Positions 1 through 10,073 of a stretch of DNA of 64,000 nt are shown here, one piece after another. How positions within the stretch are numbered: the first letter of the stretch is position 1; every line of letters starts with the position of its first letter. The translations under genes and the position numbers were made by a program. The notes beneath the pieces were generated by a model. That model made no database searches, was not told the origin of the DNA, and saw only the letters and a program-made list of their open reading frames with translations. The stretch spans positions 1,580,375 through 1,644,374 of the forward strand of contig LR026961.1 in assembly GCA_900498135.1 (NCBI GenBank), written 5' to 3'. Source of the stretch: an uncultured Desulfatiglans sp. Lineage in GTDB: Bacteria > Desulfobacterota > DSM-4660 > Desulfatiglandales > Desulfatiglandaceae.

Positions 1-60
1 TTCTTCCCTGTAACACCCCCGTCGACGTTCAACGTACTGCCATTTTTCTGGATTCCCTGA
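1..60 (+). other. Possible 3' end of an upstream CDS
   Basis: Frame 1 is open from the window edge to a TGA at 58-60, which shares its last base with the ATG of the TRAP small permease at 60. TRAP operons often start with the binding-protein gene dctP, so this could be its last 19 codons. The short peptide has no recognisable motif, so it may equally be non-coding. Confidence 0.2.
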
Positions 61-545
61 TGGAATGGATCGAAAGGGCTGGTAGAATGGCCGCTCGCGT
101 GCTTTTCTGGATCGCCGGAGCGGCCATTGTGTTTATGATGCTTTTGACTTGCGCAGACGTAATTCTGCGCTATTTTCGCATGCCCATTCCGGGGACCTAC
201 GAGCTGGTGTGCTATCTCGGGGCTTTGGGGGTGGGGTTCGCCATGGCTCACACCTCTGTGGAAAAAGGGCATGTGGCCGTGAGCGTTCTGGTCAGGCTTT
301 TGCCCAGGCGGGCGCAGGGGTTTATCGGGTCCGTAACCGTATTCTTCAGCCTGGTATTCTTTATGCTGATCAGTTGGCAATCCTGGTCCTATGCCGATCA
401 ATTGCGCCGCTCCGGCGAGGTTTCCCTGACGCTTCAGCTCCCTTTCCATCCCTTTGTCTATGGCATCGCCGTCGCCGCCGGGGCCGTCTTTTTCGTGCTC
501 CTGGGGGACCTGGCACGGCAGATCAAGAAGGTCTTCGCCGCATGA
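60..545 (+). CDS. TRAP transporter small permease (DctQ family)
   Basis: This 161-residue inner-membrane protein is the small membrane subunit of a TRAP transporter, which imports organic acids or similar solutes using an ion gradient and a periplasmic binding protein. About four hydrophobic segments are visible (residues 13-35, 48-66, 88-107, 129-150), and the stretch 'ADVILRYFRMPIPGTYELV' is typical of DctQ proteins. Length is normal for the family. The ATG at 60 overlaps a preceding TGA. The large permease start at 542 overlaps this gene's stop as ATGA, so the two are translationally coupled. The substrate cannot be told because the binding protein is not in the window. Confidence 0.9.
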   Translation: MEWIERAGRMAARVLFWIAGAAIVFMMLLTCADVILRYFRMPIPGTYELVCYLGALGVGFAMAHTSVEKGHVAVSVLVRLLPRRAQGFIGSVTVFFSLVFFMLISWQSWSYADQLRRSGEVSLTLQLPFHPFVYGIAVAAGAVFFVLLGDLARQIKKVFAA

Positions 546-1843
546 GCCTCACGACCATTGGAATCATAGGCCTTTGTCTTCTGGTCGTGCTGCTTTTTTC
601 CCGGATGCCCGTCGGATTCGTGATGGGGTTTCTCGGTTTTCTAGGGTTCAGCTATGTCGTGAATGTTCAGGCGGGTCTGACGCTGCTGGCGAGGGATGTC
701 TGGGATATATTTTCTTCTTACGGTCTGACGGTGATACCGCTGTTCGTGTTCATGGGGCAGATCGCCTTTCATGCCGGCATCAGCCGCAGGCTCTATGATT
801 CAGCCTATGTCGTCCTGGGGCATCGACCCGGGGGGTTGGCCATGGCCACGGTCGGCGCGTGTGCCGGGTTTTCGGCGATCTCGGGCTCGACCAATGCCAC
901 CGCGGCCACCATGGCCACCGTGACCTTGCCGGAGATGAAACGCTACCGTTACGATCTCGGCCTTGCCACCGGGACGGTGGCGGCAGCCGGAAGCCTGGGG
1001 ATTCTGATCCCCCCGAGCGTGATCTTCATCGTTTACGGGATCATGACCGAGCAGTCGATCGGGAAGCTTTTCGCGGCCGGTATATTGCCGGGGATCCTGC
1101 TCTCTTGCCTGTTCATGCTGGTCATCATACTCCGGGTGCGTTTGAATCCCGGGCTCGCACCCCCAGGGCCGAAAAGCACCTTCAAGGAAAAAATGCGCTC
1201 CTTTGCGGGGATTGGCGAGACACTGCTGATCTTTGCGCTGGTGATGGGAGGGATCTTCTGCGGGATCTTCACACCCACGGAGGCGGCGGCGATAGGGGCC
1301 TTCCTGACCATGGCGATCTCCATCCTGAGAGGGCAGCTGACCTGGGAAGGTTTCGTCCGCTCCTTGTCCGACACCACCCGCATCAGCTGCATGGTGATGG
1401 TGATTGTCATGGGGGCTGTCGTCTTCGGGCACTTCATGGCCATCACGAGGGTCCCCTATGACCTGGCCAATTGGGTTGGCGCATTGCCGCTGCCGCGTTA
1501 CGCCATCATGATGGTGATCATCCTGGTCTACCTCATGGGGGGCTGTTTCATGGATTCTCTGGCCATGGTGATGCTGACCATCCCCATCTTCTTTCCGGTG
1601 GCCCAGAACCTCGGGTTCGACCCCATTTGGTTCGGGGTGGTCATCGTCCTGGTGACCGAGATGGGTGTGATTACCCCTCCCGTGGGCGTGAATGTATATG
1701 TCGTCTATGGGGTTGCCAAAGACGTGCCCCTCGAAACGATTTTCAAAGGCGTCCTCCCGATGCTGGCCGCCCTCCTGATCTGCAATATCCTGCTGATCCT
1801 GTTTCCCGAAATCGCCCTTTTCCTGCCCGGTCTGATGCGTTGA
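542..1843 (+). CDS. TRAP transporter large permease (DctM family)
   Basis: This 433-residue protein is the large transport subunit of the TRAP system and works with the DctQ-type subunit encoded just upstream. It is hydrophobic throughout, with about a dozen predicted membrane segments. Family-typical stretches include 'GFSAISGSTNATAATMA', 'PPSVIFIVYG' and 'EMGVITPPVGVNVYV'. The ATG at 542 is chosen because it forms an ATGA overlap with the dctQ stop and gives the family's usual N-terminus; the frame stays open further upstream but that part only mirrors dctQ. Nothing in the sequence identifies the solute; sialic acid, C4-dicarboxylates and sulfonates are all transported by relatives. Confidence 0.92.
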   Translation: MSLTTIGIIGLCLLVVLLFSRMPVGFVMGFLGFLGFSYVVNVQAGLTLLARDVWDIFSSYGLTVIPLFVFMGQIAFHAGISRRLYDSAYVVLGHRPGGLAMATVGACAGFSAISGSTNATAATMATVTLPEMKRYRYDLGLATGTVAAAGSLGILIPPSVIFIVYGIMTEQSIGKLFAAGILPGILLSCLFMLVIILRVRLNPGLAPPGPKSTFKEKMRSFAGIGETLLIFALVMGGIFCGIFTPTEAAAIGAFLTMAISILRGQLTWEGFVRSLSDTTRISCMVMVIVMGAVVFGHFMAITRVPYDLANWVGALPLPRYAIMMVIILVYLMGGCFMDSLAMVMLTIPIFFPVAQNLGFDPIWFGVVIVLVTEMGVITPPVGVNVYVVYGVAKDVPLETIFKGVLPMLAALLICNILLILFPEIALFLPGLMR

Positions 1844-2021
1844 GGAAAGGAGCGCGCAGAGCTTCAGACCTTTCCGATTTTGATGCGGGCAGGATATTTC
1901 CCTTTCTGACGGATTTGCCTGTTCCCGTGCGGGACGAATTCACGATGGCACGGTCCACAGAGTCCTGTTCGTCCCCGCGGCAGGGTATTGTGAACAGGTT
2001 CAGGGACTGTTTCAGGGCGGC

Positions 2022-3629
2022 TTAGACATTCAGCAGATACCGCAGCTCTTCCTGGACATATTGCAGCCTGTCGAGATCCTCTTCGCCGATCTTTCCTTCC
2101 AGCTCTCTGGCCTTGATCCGCTTTTTCAGATCCTTGAGTTCATTTTCGAGATTGATCACCATATTCAAGGTCTGTGAAGCCACGTCCGGAACCGCTTCCT
2201 CCTCCGGGGCCTCTTCGTAGGTGACCTCCACCGCCTTGAGGATCAGACGCTCTTTCCATTTTGGAACGTGAACGGAAAAATGCAGCTCCTCGCTTATCTT
2301 TTGAGCCAGCGTTTGCGCGGCCTCAGCCTCTCCATGGACCACGAAGACACGGGGGGTGCTTTCGAAATGGCTGGCCCACTCGAGCAGATCGGCCTGGTCG
2401 GCATGGGCGGAAAACCCCCCGATGGTGAAGACGCGTGCCCGCACGGCAACGTTCTCCCTGAAGATCTTGACCTGCTTGGCACCATCCACGATCTTCCGCC
2501 CCGTGCTTCCCTTGGCCTGGTAACCGACGATCACCAGACTGGCGCCTTCCCGCCAGAGATTGTGCTTCAGGTGATGCTTGATCCTTCCAGCCGTGCACAT
2601 CCCGTTTGCGGCGATTACGATGGCGGAGCCGCGCCTTTCGTTGATGGCGATCGAATCCTTCGTTTCCTGGGTGAAATGCAGATTGGGCATATTGAAAGGA
2701 TCATACCCTTCAGAGACGATAGCGCGTGCCTCGGTGTCATAGCATTTCTTGTTTCTGCGAAAGATTTCCGTGGCTTTGATGGCCAGAGGGCTGTCGAGGT
2801 AGATGGGGATGTCGGGCAGTTTACCCTCACGTTGAAACTGGCCGAGGACATAGAGGATTTCCTGGGTACGTTCTACAGCGAAGGCGGGAATGATGATCTT
2901 TTCGTTGTAGCGGGTGCTGTAGCGGATGGCCTCGAGCAGCTCTTCTTCGCTTTCTTCGAAGGAGCGGTGGCGGCGGTTTCCGTAAGTCGATTCGAGGAAA
3001 AGATAGTCCGCGTCGAAGATTTCATGGGGGTCCTTGACGATCAGCTGATCCTTTTTGCCAAGGTCCCCGGAAAAGACGATCTTGACCGTCTTTCCGTTCT
3101 CCTCCACCCAGATCTCGAGGATCGAGGAGCCGAGAATATGCCCCGCATTCCTGAGCCGTGCGCGCACACCGGGTTCGATCTCCACCAGCCGGTCCCGTTC
3201 GAGCGGATCGAACAGCTTGAGGCTTGCCTCTGCATCGGCCGTCGTGTACAGCGGTTCGATGGGAGCCTGGGACTGCCGCTTGTTCTTGCGGGTCTGCCAT
3301 TCGGCATCCATCTCCTGGATGTGGGCGGAATCGAGGAGCATGATCTCACAGAGCTCGGCGGTGGGGGGAGAGGTGATGATCCTGCCCTGGAAACCGTCCT
3401 TGACCAGCTTGGGGATGCGGCCGCTGTGGTCGATGTGGGCATGCGTCAAGAAGAGCGTATCGATGCTTTTGGGGTCGAAGGGCCACGGTTGCCAGTTGCG
3501 GAGTTCGATCTGCCTTCCACCTTGAAAGAGCCCGCAGTCCACCAGGAATTTCTTTCCCTGGACGGTTTCGACAAGATAATTGCTACCAGTGACCGATCCT
3601 GCACCGCCTAAACACGTTACTCTGATCAT
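2022..3629 (-). CDS. MBL-fold beta-CASP RNA-processing metallo-hydrolase
   Basis: This 535-residue cytoplasmic protein has the metallo-beta-lactamase zinc motif HAHIDH near residue 65, a downstream 'SGDLGKKDQLI' stretch carrying the next metal ligand, and beta-CASP motifs: 'ESTYGNRRH', 'NGMCTAGRIKHHL' and 'FSAHADQADLL'. This set is typical of the YSH1/CPSF73-like group of bacterial nucleases. The C-terminus from about residue 450 is an acidic, charged, probably coiled-coil tail. The ATG at 3629 has a good AAGGAG six bases upstream. It stands alone on the minus strand; the next minus gene (KamA family) ends 44 bases upstream and could be cotranscribed. RNA cleavage is inferred from the family; the substrate is unknown. 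Confidence 0.88.
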   Translation of the reverse strand: MIRVTCLGGAGSVTGSNYLVETVQGKKFLVDCGLFQGGRQIELRNWQPWPFDPKSIDTLFLTHAHIDHSGRIPKLVKDGFQGRIITSPPTAELCEIMLLDSAHIQEMDAEWQTRKNKRQSQAPIEPLYTTADAEASLKLFDPLERDRLVEIEPGVRARLRNAGHILGSSILEIWVEENGKTVKIVFSGDLGKKDQLIVKDPHEIFDADYLFLESTYGNRRHRSFEESEEELLEAIRYSTRYNEKIIIPAFAVERTQEILYVLGQFQREGKLPDIPIYLDSPLAIKATEIFRRNKKCYDTEARAIVSEGYDPFNMPNLHFTQETKDSIAINERRGSAIVIAANGMCTAGRIKHHLKHNLWREGASLVIVGYQAKGSTGRKIVDGAKQVKIFRENVAVRARVFTIGGFSAHADQADLLEWASHFESTPRVFVVHGEAEAAQTLAQKISEELHFSVHVPKWKERLILKAVEVTYEEAPEEEAVPDVASQTLNMVINLENELKDLKKRIKARELEGKIGEEDLDRLQYVQEELRYLLNV

Positions 3630-3672
3630 GGATGCTCCTTTCTGTGAGGGCCGTGGGCCGGGACCCCTCGGC

Positions 3673-4767
3673 TTAAAATGGACTCAGGGGATAGCGGAAT
3701 GTCTGCCCACGGAAGTTTTTCACCTCGAGCGAATTGGATCCTCTGCTTTCGACATATTGAGGAAGAAAAGGGATTTTGCCGCCGCCCCCCGGCAGGTCTA
3801 TGGCGAAATGGGGCAGACACAGGCCGGAGGTGTGCCCCTGTAATTCTCGTATGATTTCGATTCCTTTTTCAAGGGGGGTCCAAAAATGAGCCGTTCCTCT
3901 GGCTAGATCGGCCTGGAACAGATAATAGGGCCGGACGCGCACCATCAGGAGTTTCTGCATCAGCTCGCGCATGGTGCCGGGGTCGTCGTTGACGCCTCTG
4001 AGTAGGACGGTTTGGCAGCCCAGCGGGATGCCCGCATCGGCAAGGCGCACACAGGCTGCCCCTGCTTCCGGGGTGAGTTCATCCGGGTGGTTGAAGTGGG
4101 TGTTCAGGTACAAGGGATGAAATTGCTTCAGAAGATCGGTCAGGCGTTGGGTGATCCTGTGGGGCAGAGTGCAAGGGACCCTGCTGCCGATGCGGATGAT
4201 TTCGACATGGCTGATGGCCCTCAGGGCTGAGAGGATTTCCCCCAGCCGTTCGTCTGAAAGGAGGAGGGGATCCCCTCCGGATAGAAGCACGTCGCGGATT
4301 TCTTCATGTCGGCGGATGTAGGCTAACCCGGCCTCGATGGTGGCGTCGTTCACCATTGAAGGGCGACCGACCTTTCTTTTGCGATTGCAAAACCGGCAAT
4401 ACATGGCGCAGGAGGCCGAGACCAGAAACAGCACCCGATCAGGGTATCGGTGCGTCAGGCCGGGTACGGGCGAAAACGCCTCTTCTGCCAGGGGATCGTC
4501 GAGGCCGTCATCGAGGCGGATCTCGCGGATATCCGGTATGCACTGCCGGTAGATAGGGTCGTGCTTTCGACGGATCAACCCGAGGTAATACGGATTGATC
4601 CGCATGGGGTAACGCTCGGTGACACTTTTGAGCTCATCGGCGTCGAGGCCGAAAAGTTCAGCGATCATGCCCGCGCCGGTGACGCTTTCGGCAAGGATCT
4701 CCTCCCAGGGCGAGTCTGCCGGCCCTGAATTCATCAATGCAAGGGGAATGGGTCTTCGGAGTTTCAT
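3673..4767 (-). CDS. KamA-family radical SAM aminomutase-like protein
   Basis: This 364-residue protein has the radical SAM cluster motif CAMYCRFC (Cys120, Cys124, Cys127), a GGDPLL motif and, near the C-terminus, PGGGGK, whose lysine binds pyridoxal phosphate in lysine 2,3-aminomutase. It is therefore likely to move an amino group on a lysine-like substrate by radical chemistry. It is shorter than classical lysine 2,3-aminomutases (about 415 residues) and closer to EpmB, which makes beta-lysine on elongation factor P; no efp or epmA gene is nearby. The ATG at 4767 has a weak ribosome site, and Met12 is an alternative start. Iron-sulfur radical chemistry fits an anaerobe. Confidence 0.85.
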   Translation of the reverse strand: MKLRRPIPLALMNSGPADSPWEEILAESVTGAGMIAELFGLDADELKSVTERYPMRINPYYLGLIRRKHDPIYRQCIPDIREIRLDDGLDDPLAEEAFSPVPGLTHRYPDRVLFLVSASCAMYCRFCNRKRKVGRPSMVNDATIEAGLAYIRRHEEIRDVLLSGGDPLLLSDERLGEILSALRAISHVEIIRIGSRVPCTLPHRITQRLTDLLKQFHPLYLNTHFNHPDELTPEAGAACVRLADAGIPLGCQTVLLRGVNDDPGTMRELMQKLLMVRVRPYYLFQADLARGTAHFWTPLEKGIEIIRELQGHTSGLCLPHFAIDLPGGGGKIPFLPQYVESRGSNSLEVKNFRGQTFRYPLSPF

Positions 4768-5466
4768 GTCAAGTCCGGACGCGGCTGCGGATAGCCTGGA
4801 AAAAACGCCAGGCGCATCGTTTTTTCAATGGATACCTTTCGGTTTGGGACGACTTCCGGGAAAGAGCGTGGCCGACACGATTCTTTCCCGTCGATGGATT
4901 TCCTATAGGCGATTTCTGCCTTCCAACTAAAACCGCCAAGCCTCTCCAGAGAGGAAGGGCTGGTGCGGGAAGCCTCGGCGCAGCACAAGGACCGGGGCTT
5001 GACCGGCCGCCACCCGGCGGGGCAGGAAGAGGTGTCTGCGTAGTCGGAGAAAGGCGGCCTTGTGATAACGGTCCTGCGCGATCGCTGCAGATCAACGGCT
5101 TGGATCTGCTACCCCTTCCTCTGCGGAATCGTCCCAAGGATCGGGGTTACCATAGAATACAGCCCGGTGTATTGCAAGTTCTGCTTTTTGGTTGATGAAA
5201 GACGCCGAAAAACATAGCATGAATAGGGTTCGAAGGTGGTCCGCTCATGGGTGTCCACCCGAAGATGGTTTACCGGCGCAACCCGTTTTCCAGGCGCCTA
5301 TCCAGATATCCAGAGGCTGACTCGCTTGACTTGATGGGCGCCGCTCCGCACCTGCGTTTTTTTCACTTGTTTTTTATTCGTCGGATGGGTTGTTTTGAGA
5401 TAGGGAATGCGGCGGCGCGCCGAGCAGGTGCGTGCGGAAGGAAGTCATTGGGGATGTGGAGGTGTC
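4768..5466. other. Intergenic region without a recognised gene
   Basis: About 700 bases lie between the divergent KamA-family gene and ftsH. Frames here are short or have no coding character, and no tRNA-like cloverleaf or strong terminator was seen. It should hold both promoters. GGAGGT at 5457-5462 is the ftsH ribosome site. Confidence 0.5.
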
Positions 5467-7275
5467 ATGGAAAAGCACCACAAATTTTCTATCTGGTATG
5501 TCCTCCTGGGCATCTGGGTGGTTCTCCTGCTGCAGCAGTACCTGGTCTCCGTTTTTGCCATCAAGGTCATCCCTTACAGCGAATTCTTGCACTTGTTGAA
5601 AGAGAACAAGGTGACCGAGGTGGCTGTAAAGGCCAACGAGATTCAGGGGCGGGCTCTGCTGAACGGAGATGTTCAGGGCAAGGGGGAGCTTTTCCGCACG
5701 ATTCGCGTGGACCAGGAGCTTTCGGAGCTGTTGGCGCAGTACCATGTCACGTTTAAAGGAGAGGTCGAATCGACCTTTCTGCGGGATTTGATGTCCTGGG
5801 TCTTCCCGATCCTGCTGTTCGTGGGCATCTGGTATTTCATGATGCGGCGCATGACGGGCCAGCAGGCAGGCTTTATGACGCTCGGGAAGAACAAAGCCAA
5901 GATCTACATGGAGGATGAGCTGAATGTCACGTTCGATGACGTGGCGGGTGTGGACGAGGCCAAACAGGAACTGGTGGAGGTGATAGAATTCCTCAAGGAT
6001 CCGCATAAGTATACGGAATTAGGTGGCAAACTGCCGAAAGGGGTGCTGCTGGTCGGCCCGCCCGGTACCGGCAAAACTCTGTTGGCCAAGGCCGTGGCCG
6101 GGGAAAGCAGGGTGCCCTTTTTCAGTCTGAGCGGGTCTGAGTTCGTTGAGATGTTTGTCGGGCTCGGGGCTGCCCGGGTGCGGGATTTGTTTGTTCAAGC
6201 GAAGGAGAAAGCCCCGTGCATCATCTTCATCGACGAGCTGGATGCCCTCGGAAAGGCCCGTGGGTTCGGGGCCATGGGCGGCCACGACGAACGGGAGCAG
6301 ACCCTCAACCAGCTTCTGGTCGAGATGGACGGCTTCGATCCGAAGGTGGGGGTTATCCTGATGGCGGCGACCAACCGGCCTGAGATTCTGGATCCCGCCC
6401 TGCTGCGTCCGGGGCGTTTCGATCGGCAGATCCTGGTGGACCGACCGGACAAGAAAGGGCGCGAGGATATCCTGAAGGTTCACCTCAAAGGGATCAAGGC
6501 CAGTGAAGATCTTGATGTCGAACGGCTGGCGGCCATGACGCCGGGAATGGTCGGGGCGGATCTGGCCAATCTTGTCAATGAGGCCGCGATCCTCGCTGTC
6601 AGGCGCAAAAAGAAGCAGGTCGACATGTCGGACTTCGAAGAAGCGGTGGAACGGGTCATGGCCGGTCTCGAAAAGAAAAACAGGCTGATCAACAAAAGTG
6701 AACGGGAGATTGTGGCCTATCACGAACTGGGCCATGCCACCGTTGCGCTATCCCTGCCGGGGACGGATCCTGTGCAAAAGATATCGATTATACCGAGGGG
6801 CATCGCGGCGCTTGGCTACACCATGCAGGTCCCGACCGAAGACCGTTTTTTGATGAAGCGGACCGAACTTCTGAACAAAATCGCCGTGCTCCTTGGGGGG
6901 CGGGCTGCCGAAGAGATCGTATTCGGTGACATTTCGACCGGCGCCCACAATGATCTTTCGAAGGCCTCCGATATCGCTCGAAGCATGGTCAAAGAATACG
7001 GCATGAGTGCCAAGGTTGGACAGGTGTACCTGGCGGGCGAAAAACGGCCCCTTTACCTGGAAACCGGCTTCCGGGGGCAGGAGGAATACAGCGAGGCGAC
7101 GGCGCAGTTGATCGACGCCGAGGTGCGGGAGATCGTGGAGCAGCAGTATCTGAAGGCCTTGGAGATCCTCAAGAAATGGCGACCTGTGCTGGATCGGGCC
7201 GCCAAGTTGCTGTTGGAAAAAGAGAAGATCGACGGAAAGACGCTTAAAGGTCTCATGGAGGAAGCGGGCGCGTGA
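5467..7275 (+). CDS. ftsH: ATP-dependent zinc metalloprotease FtsH
   Basis: This 602-residue inner-membrane AAA+ protease unfolds and degrades membrane and short-lived cytoplasmic proteins as a hexamer. In order: a first membrane segment at residues 8-26, a short periplasmic part, a second membrane segment near 115-130, the AAA module with Walker A GPPGTGKT (about 197), Walker [10 protein letters not shown] (about 252) and the second region of homology '[19 protein letters not shown]', then the zinc protease motif HELGH (about 419). The ATG at 5467 is chosen over an upstream in-frame start because GGAGGT sits five bases before it and the protein then begins directly before the first membrane segment. 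The C-terminal tail is short. Confidence 0.95.
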   Translation: MEKHHKFSIWYVLLGIWVVLLLQQYLVSVFAIKVIPYSEFLHLLKENKVTEVAVKANEIQGRALLNGDVQGKGELFRTIRVDQELSELLAQYHVTFKGEVESTFLRDLMSWVFPILLFVGIWYFMMRRMTGQQAGFMTLGKNKAKIYMEDELNVTFDDVAGVDEAKQELVEVIEFLKDPHKYTELGGKLPKGVLLVGPPGTGKTLLAKAVAGESRVPFFSLSGSEFVEMFVGLGAARVRDLFVQAKEKAPCIIFIDELDALGKARGFGAMGGHDEREQTLNQLLVEMDGFDPKVGVILMAATNRPEILDPALLRPGRFDRQILVDRPDKKGREDILKVHLKGIKASEDLDVERLAAMTPGMVGADLANLVNEAAILAVRRKKKQVDMSDFEEAVERVMAGLEKKNRLINKSEREIVAYHELGHATVALSLPGTDPVQKISIIPRGIAALGYTMQVPTEDRFLMKRTELLNKIAVLLGGRAAEEIVFGDISTGAHNDLSKASDIARSMVKEYGMSAKVGQVYLAGEKRPLYLETGFRGQEEYSEATAQLIDAEVREIVEQQYLKALEILKKWRPVLDRAAKLLLEKEKIDGKTLKGLMEEAGA

Positions 7276-7350
7276 GGCGGCATCCGAGCGATGCCTCGGG
7301 CATCTCATGCGGTTTGGAAGCCGGGGGATCGAGGTTTCGATCTCCGATGG

Positions 7351-7938
7351 CTAACGGTTCAGTGCCCTAGCGAGGTCTTGGCCTGCCTCCCGCGCTGCCG
7401 AAAGGTATTCAGGGTGTTGAAGAACGTCGCCCTCGAAGTCCAATCCCCTGAACAAGACCGTCCGATAGAGCTCCATGTCCAGGACATCGAAAAAATATTT
7501 CACTGTCAGCAGGGGGCCGTCGAACAGCTTTTTACCCTGGGTTGCGCCTACGGAGATGAACAGGCCCTTGCGTTTGGCGGTCCACCGGCCCGGAGAGACC
7601 TTGTCGATCCAGTATTTTTTGACCCAGAGCGATTGGCAGCGGTCAATGAGGCATTTGGCGAGGGCACTCACGCTGTAGAAGAATATAGGCGAGGCAAGCA
7701 TGAGACCTTGGCTTTCCAGCATCTTGTCGTAGAGGGCTTGAAAATCGTCTTGAATGACGCAGCGCCCGTCTTTCTTGCAGCCGTAAATCTCAAGGCAGGG
7801 TGATATCTTGCAATCCCTGAGAATCACCTTTTCAACCTCGGCGCCGTTCGAGACCGCCCCTTCCACCGCTTGGTCGAGCAGGGTGGCGGTGTTTCCTTTT
7901 CTTCTGGGGCTTCCGTAAATGGCCAGAATTTTTGCCAT
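7351..7938 (-). CDS. Flavodoxin-fold NAD(P)H-dependent oxidoreductase
   Basis: This 195-residue cytoplasmic protein begins with the FMN phosphate-binding loop 'YGSPRRKGNTATLL', followed by a cysteine-rich stretch (C, four residues, C, five, C, five, C near residues 45-62), then 'LASPIFFYSVSALAKCLIDR', which forms the second flavin loop in this family. The layout resembles iron-sulfur flavoproteins, although the cysteine spacing is not the classical compact motif, so cluster binding is uncertain. The ATG at 7938 is preceded by GAGGTG; the frame is open further upstream but that part carries no family signal. It faces away from the Mla-type operon. The physiological substrate cannot be read from the sequence. 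Confidence 0.8.
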   Translation of the reverse strand: MAKILAIYGSPRRKGNTATLLDQAVEGAVSNGAEVEKVILRDCKISPCLEIYGCKKDGRCVIQDDFQALYDKMLESQGLMLASPIFFYSVSALAKCLIDRCQSLWVKKYWIDKVSPGRWTAKRKGLFISVGATQGKKLFDGPLLTVKYFFDVLDMELYRTVLFRGLDFEGDVLQHPEYLSAAREAGQDLARALNR

Positions 7939-8154
7939 GGCAGGCACCTCGTTTTTGTGGGGTGTTCCGGTCTGTCTGCTGCGGGAAACGGTGTGGAAAA
8001 AGGCTGACGACAGGCTGCGATTCGCAGCGGTCCAAGCCCTTCTTTTAATGGGGTGTCGAGAAAAGATCAAGGCAATTCATCTCTGTTGGTGGCGTGCGAT
8101 GCAGGATCGCGGATTGTAAGCGGGTACCGTTCTGTGTTCGACCGTGGAGACGGC

Positions 8155-9300
8155 ATGACGAGAAGTGAGGCTCAGGAGCTGGGTTATGAGGCGCGGGAGT
8201 CTGCCGGGGGGGGATGGACGTTTGCCCTGACGGGCAGGATCGATGCCGGCAATGCCGGCCGCCTCCTCTCCGAGATCAATCATTTGCTGAGGGAAAAGAA
8301 GCCTCTGCGTGTCACTTTGGATTTAAGCGGCGTTCAGTATATGGATGATTTCGGCGTGTTGTTGCTGCTCGAGCTGAAGCGCCATGGTCCGACAGGTGAG
8401 GGCGCTTTTCGCATCCTCAACCCTGGCCCGAAGATACAAGAAATCCTCGACATGATGGATTTCGAGGCCCTGGCGGATGAGCACGCCGCCTTGAAGAAGA
8501 AGCGCCCTCCTAATGCCTTGGTGCGTTTGGGGGAGGCGAGTATCCGGCAGTTTTCCGAAGGCCGTTTCGCGCTTTCCTTCCTTGGAGATGCGTGCCTGGC
8601 CTTGGGCTATGTCATCCTGCACCCGCGAAGCCTCAGAGGAGAGGACACGATCCAGGCCATGCAGCGGACGGGTGTGGATGCGGTCCCGATCGTCGGTTTG
8701 ATCAGCCTTCTATTGGGGCTGATCATGGCCTTCATGTCCGCCGTTCAGCTGGAGCAGTTCGGCGCCAATATCTACGTCGCCTCGCTGGTGAGTCTTGCCA
8801 TGGTGCGCGAACTCGGGCCCATCATGACCGCCATCCTCGTGGCCGGGCGTTCCGGTTCCTCTTACGCGGCAGAGATCGGCACCATGAAGATCTCCGAGGA
8901 GGTGGATGCGCTCTACAGCATGGGCTTCAACACGACGCGGTTCCTCGTGGTACCCAAGATCCTGGCTTCCGTTCTGGTGGTTCCCGTGTTGACACTGTTT
9001 TCAGACCTTTTTGCCATCTTCGGGGGGCTGGTCGTGGGGGTGTCCATGTTGAATCTGACGGCGGGGGCGTACATCGATCAGACCATCCAAACTCTGTCCC
9101 TCTTCGATGTCAGCTGGGGGTTTTTCAAGAGCGCGGTCTTCGGCCTCCTGATCGCCTATGTGGGTTGTCTGCGGGGTTTCCAGGTGCGCGGCGGAGCCGC
9201 GGCTGTCGGCCAGGCCACCACGTCTGCAGTTGTGAGCGGCATCTTCCTCATCATCTTGTTCGACTCTATCTTTGCTGTGATACTGACCTATTGGGGATAG
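8155..9300 (+). CDS. mlaE: Mla-type ABC transporter permease with N-terminal STAS domain
   Basis: This 381-residue inner-membrane permease belongs to the MlaE family, which moves phospholipids between the membranes of Gram-negative cells. Residues 10-115 form a STAS-like domain ('RVTLDLSGVQYMDDFGVLLL'), fused to the MlaE domain with signature stretches 'MVRELGPIMTAILVAGRSGS' and 'SEEVDALYSMGF'. In Escherichia coli the STAS protein MlaB is a separate cytoplasmic subunit, so here MlaB and MlaE appear to be one chain; STAS-MlaE fusions are known. The ATG at 8155 follows a GGAGA six bases upstream. The ATPase gene starts 6 bases after the stop, so this is the first gene of the operon. Confidence 0.9.
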   Translation: MTRSEAQELGYEARESAGGGWTFALTGRIDAGNAGRLLSEINHLLREKKPLRVTLDLSGVQYMDDFGVLLLLELKRHGPTGEGAFRILNPGPKIQEILDMMDFEALADEHAALKKKRPPNALVRLGEASIRQFSEGRFALSFLGDACLALGYVILHPRSLRGEDTIQAMQRTGVDAVPIVGLISLLLGLIMAFMSAVQLEQFGANIYVASLVSLAMVRELGPIMTAILVAGRSGSSYAAEIGTMKISEEVDALYSMGFNTTRFLVVPKILASVLVVPVLTLFSDLFAIFGGLVVGVSMLNLTAGAYIDQTIQTLSLFDVSWGFFKSAVFGLLIAYVGCLRGFQVRGGAAAVGQATTSAVVSGIFLIILFDSIFAVILTYWG

Positions 9301-9306
9301 ACATCC

Positions 9307-10065
9307 ATGGCGGCAATTGCGCCTGTCATCCAGGTAAAAAATCTGACGGCCCGTTACGGCGAAGTGACGATCCTGGAAAGCGTATCCTTTGAGATACATG
9401 AGGGGGAGATCTTCGTGATCCTTGGGGGCAGCGGGTGTGGAAAGAGCACCCTGCTCAAACATGTCATCGGGCTGATACCGCCCTATTCGGGAGAGGTCCT
9501 GATCGAGGGGGAGGACATCGTAAAGTGCAGCGAGGTGCGATTCCGGGAGATTCTCAAGAAATTCGGGGTGCTTTTTCAGAGCGGGGCCCTCTTTGGCTCC
9601 ATGACGCTGGCCGAGAACATCCTTTTGCCCGTCGAGGCCTATACGGATCTGCCGAAGGCGGCCATGGAGACCTTGGTCCGCATGAAGCTGCGGCTGGTCC
9701 ATTTGGGGGGCTATGAAAACCACCTGCCTTCCGAGTTGAGCGGCGGGATGAAAAAACGGGCCGGCCTGGCAAGGGCCATGGCCCTGAATCCAAGGATTCT
9801 TTTTTTCGATGAACCGTCTGCAGGTCTCGATCCAGTGAGTGCAGCGGAGCTGGACCAATTGATACTCAAAATCAATCGCAGTCTCGGAACGACCATGGTC
9901 ATCGTCACCCACGATTTGGCCAGTATTTTCAACGTAGCGCAGAGGGTGATCATGCTGGACAAGCGAGCGAAGGGCATTATCGCCGAGGGAGATCCTGTTT
10001 ATCTTCGGGACCATCATTCCGATCCATTTGTCAGACAGTTCTTCAACCGCGAAGCTGAGGAGTAA
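9307..10065 (+). CDS. mlaF: Mla-type ABC transporter ATP-binding protein
   Basis: This 252-residue cytoplasmic ATPase powers the MlaE-type permease encoded 6 bases upstream. It has Walker A GGSGCGKST near residue 40, signature LSGGMKKRAGLARA, Walker B 'ILFFDEPSAGLDP' and the switch histidine in 'MVIVTHDLASI'. The variant signature with MKKR is typical of the MlaF/Ttg2A group, not of importers for small solutes. Length is normal. It is followed after 8 bases by the MCE-domain protein, so permease, ATPase and MCE protein are made together. Confidence 0.93.
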   Translation: MAAIAPVIQVKNLTARYGEVTILESVSFEIHEGEIFVILGGSGCGKSTLLKHVIGLIPPYSGEVLIEGEDIVKCSEVRFREILKKFGVLFQSGALFGSMTLAENILLPVEAYTDLPKAAMETLVRMKLRLVHLGGYENHLPSELSGGMKKRAGLARAMALNPRILFFDEPSAGLDPVSAAELDQLILKINRSLGTTMVIVTHDLASIFNVAQRVIMLDKRAKGIIAEGDPVYLRDHHSDPFVRQFFNREAEE

Positions 10066-10073
10066 AACGGCTG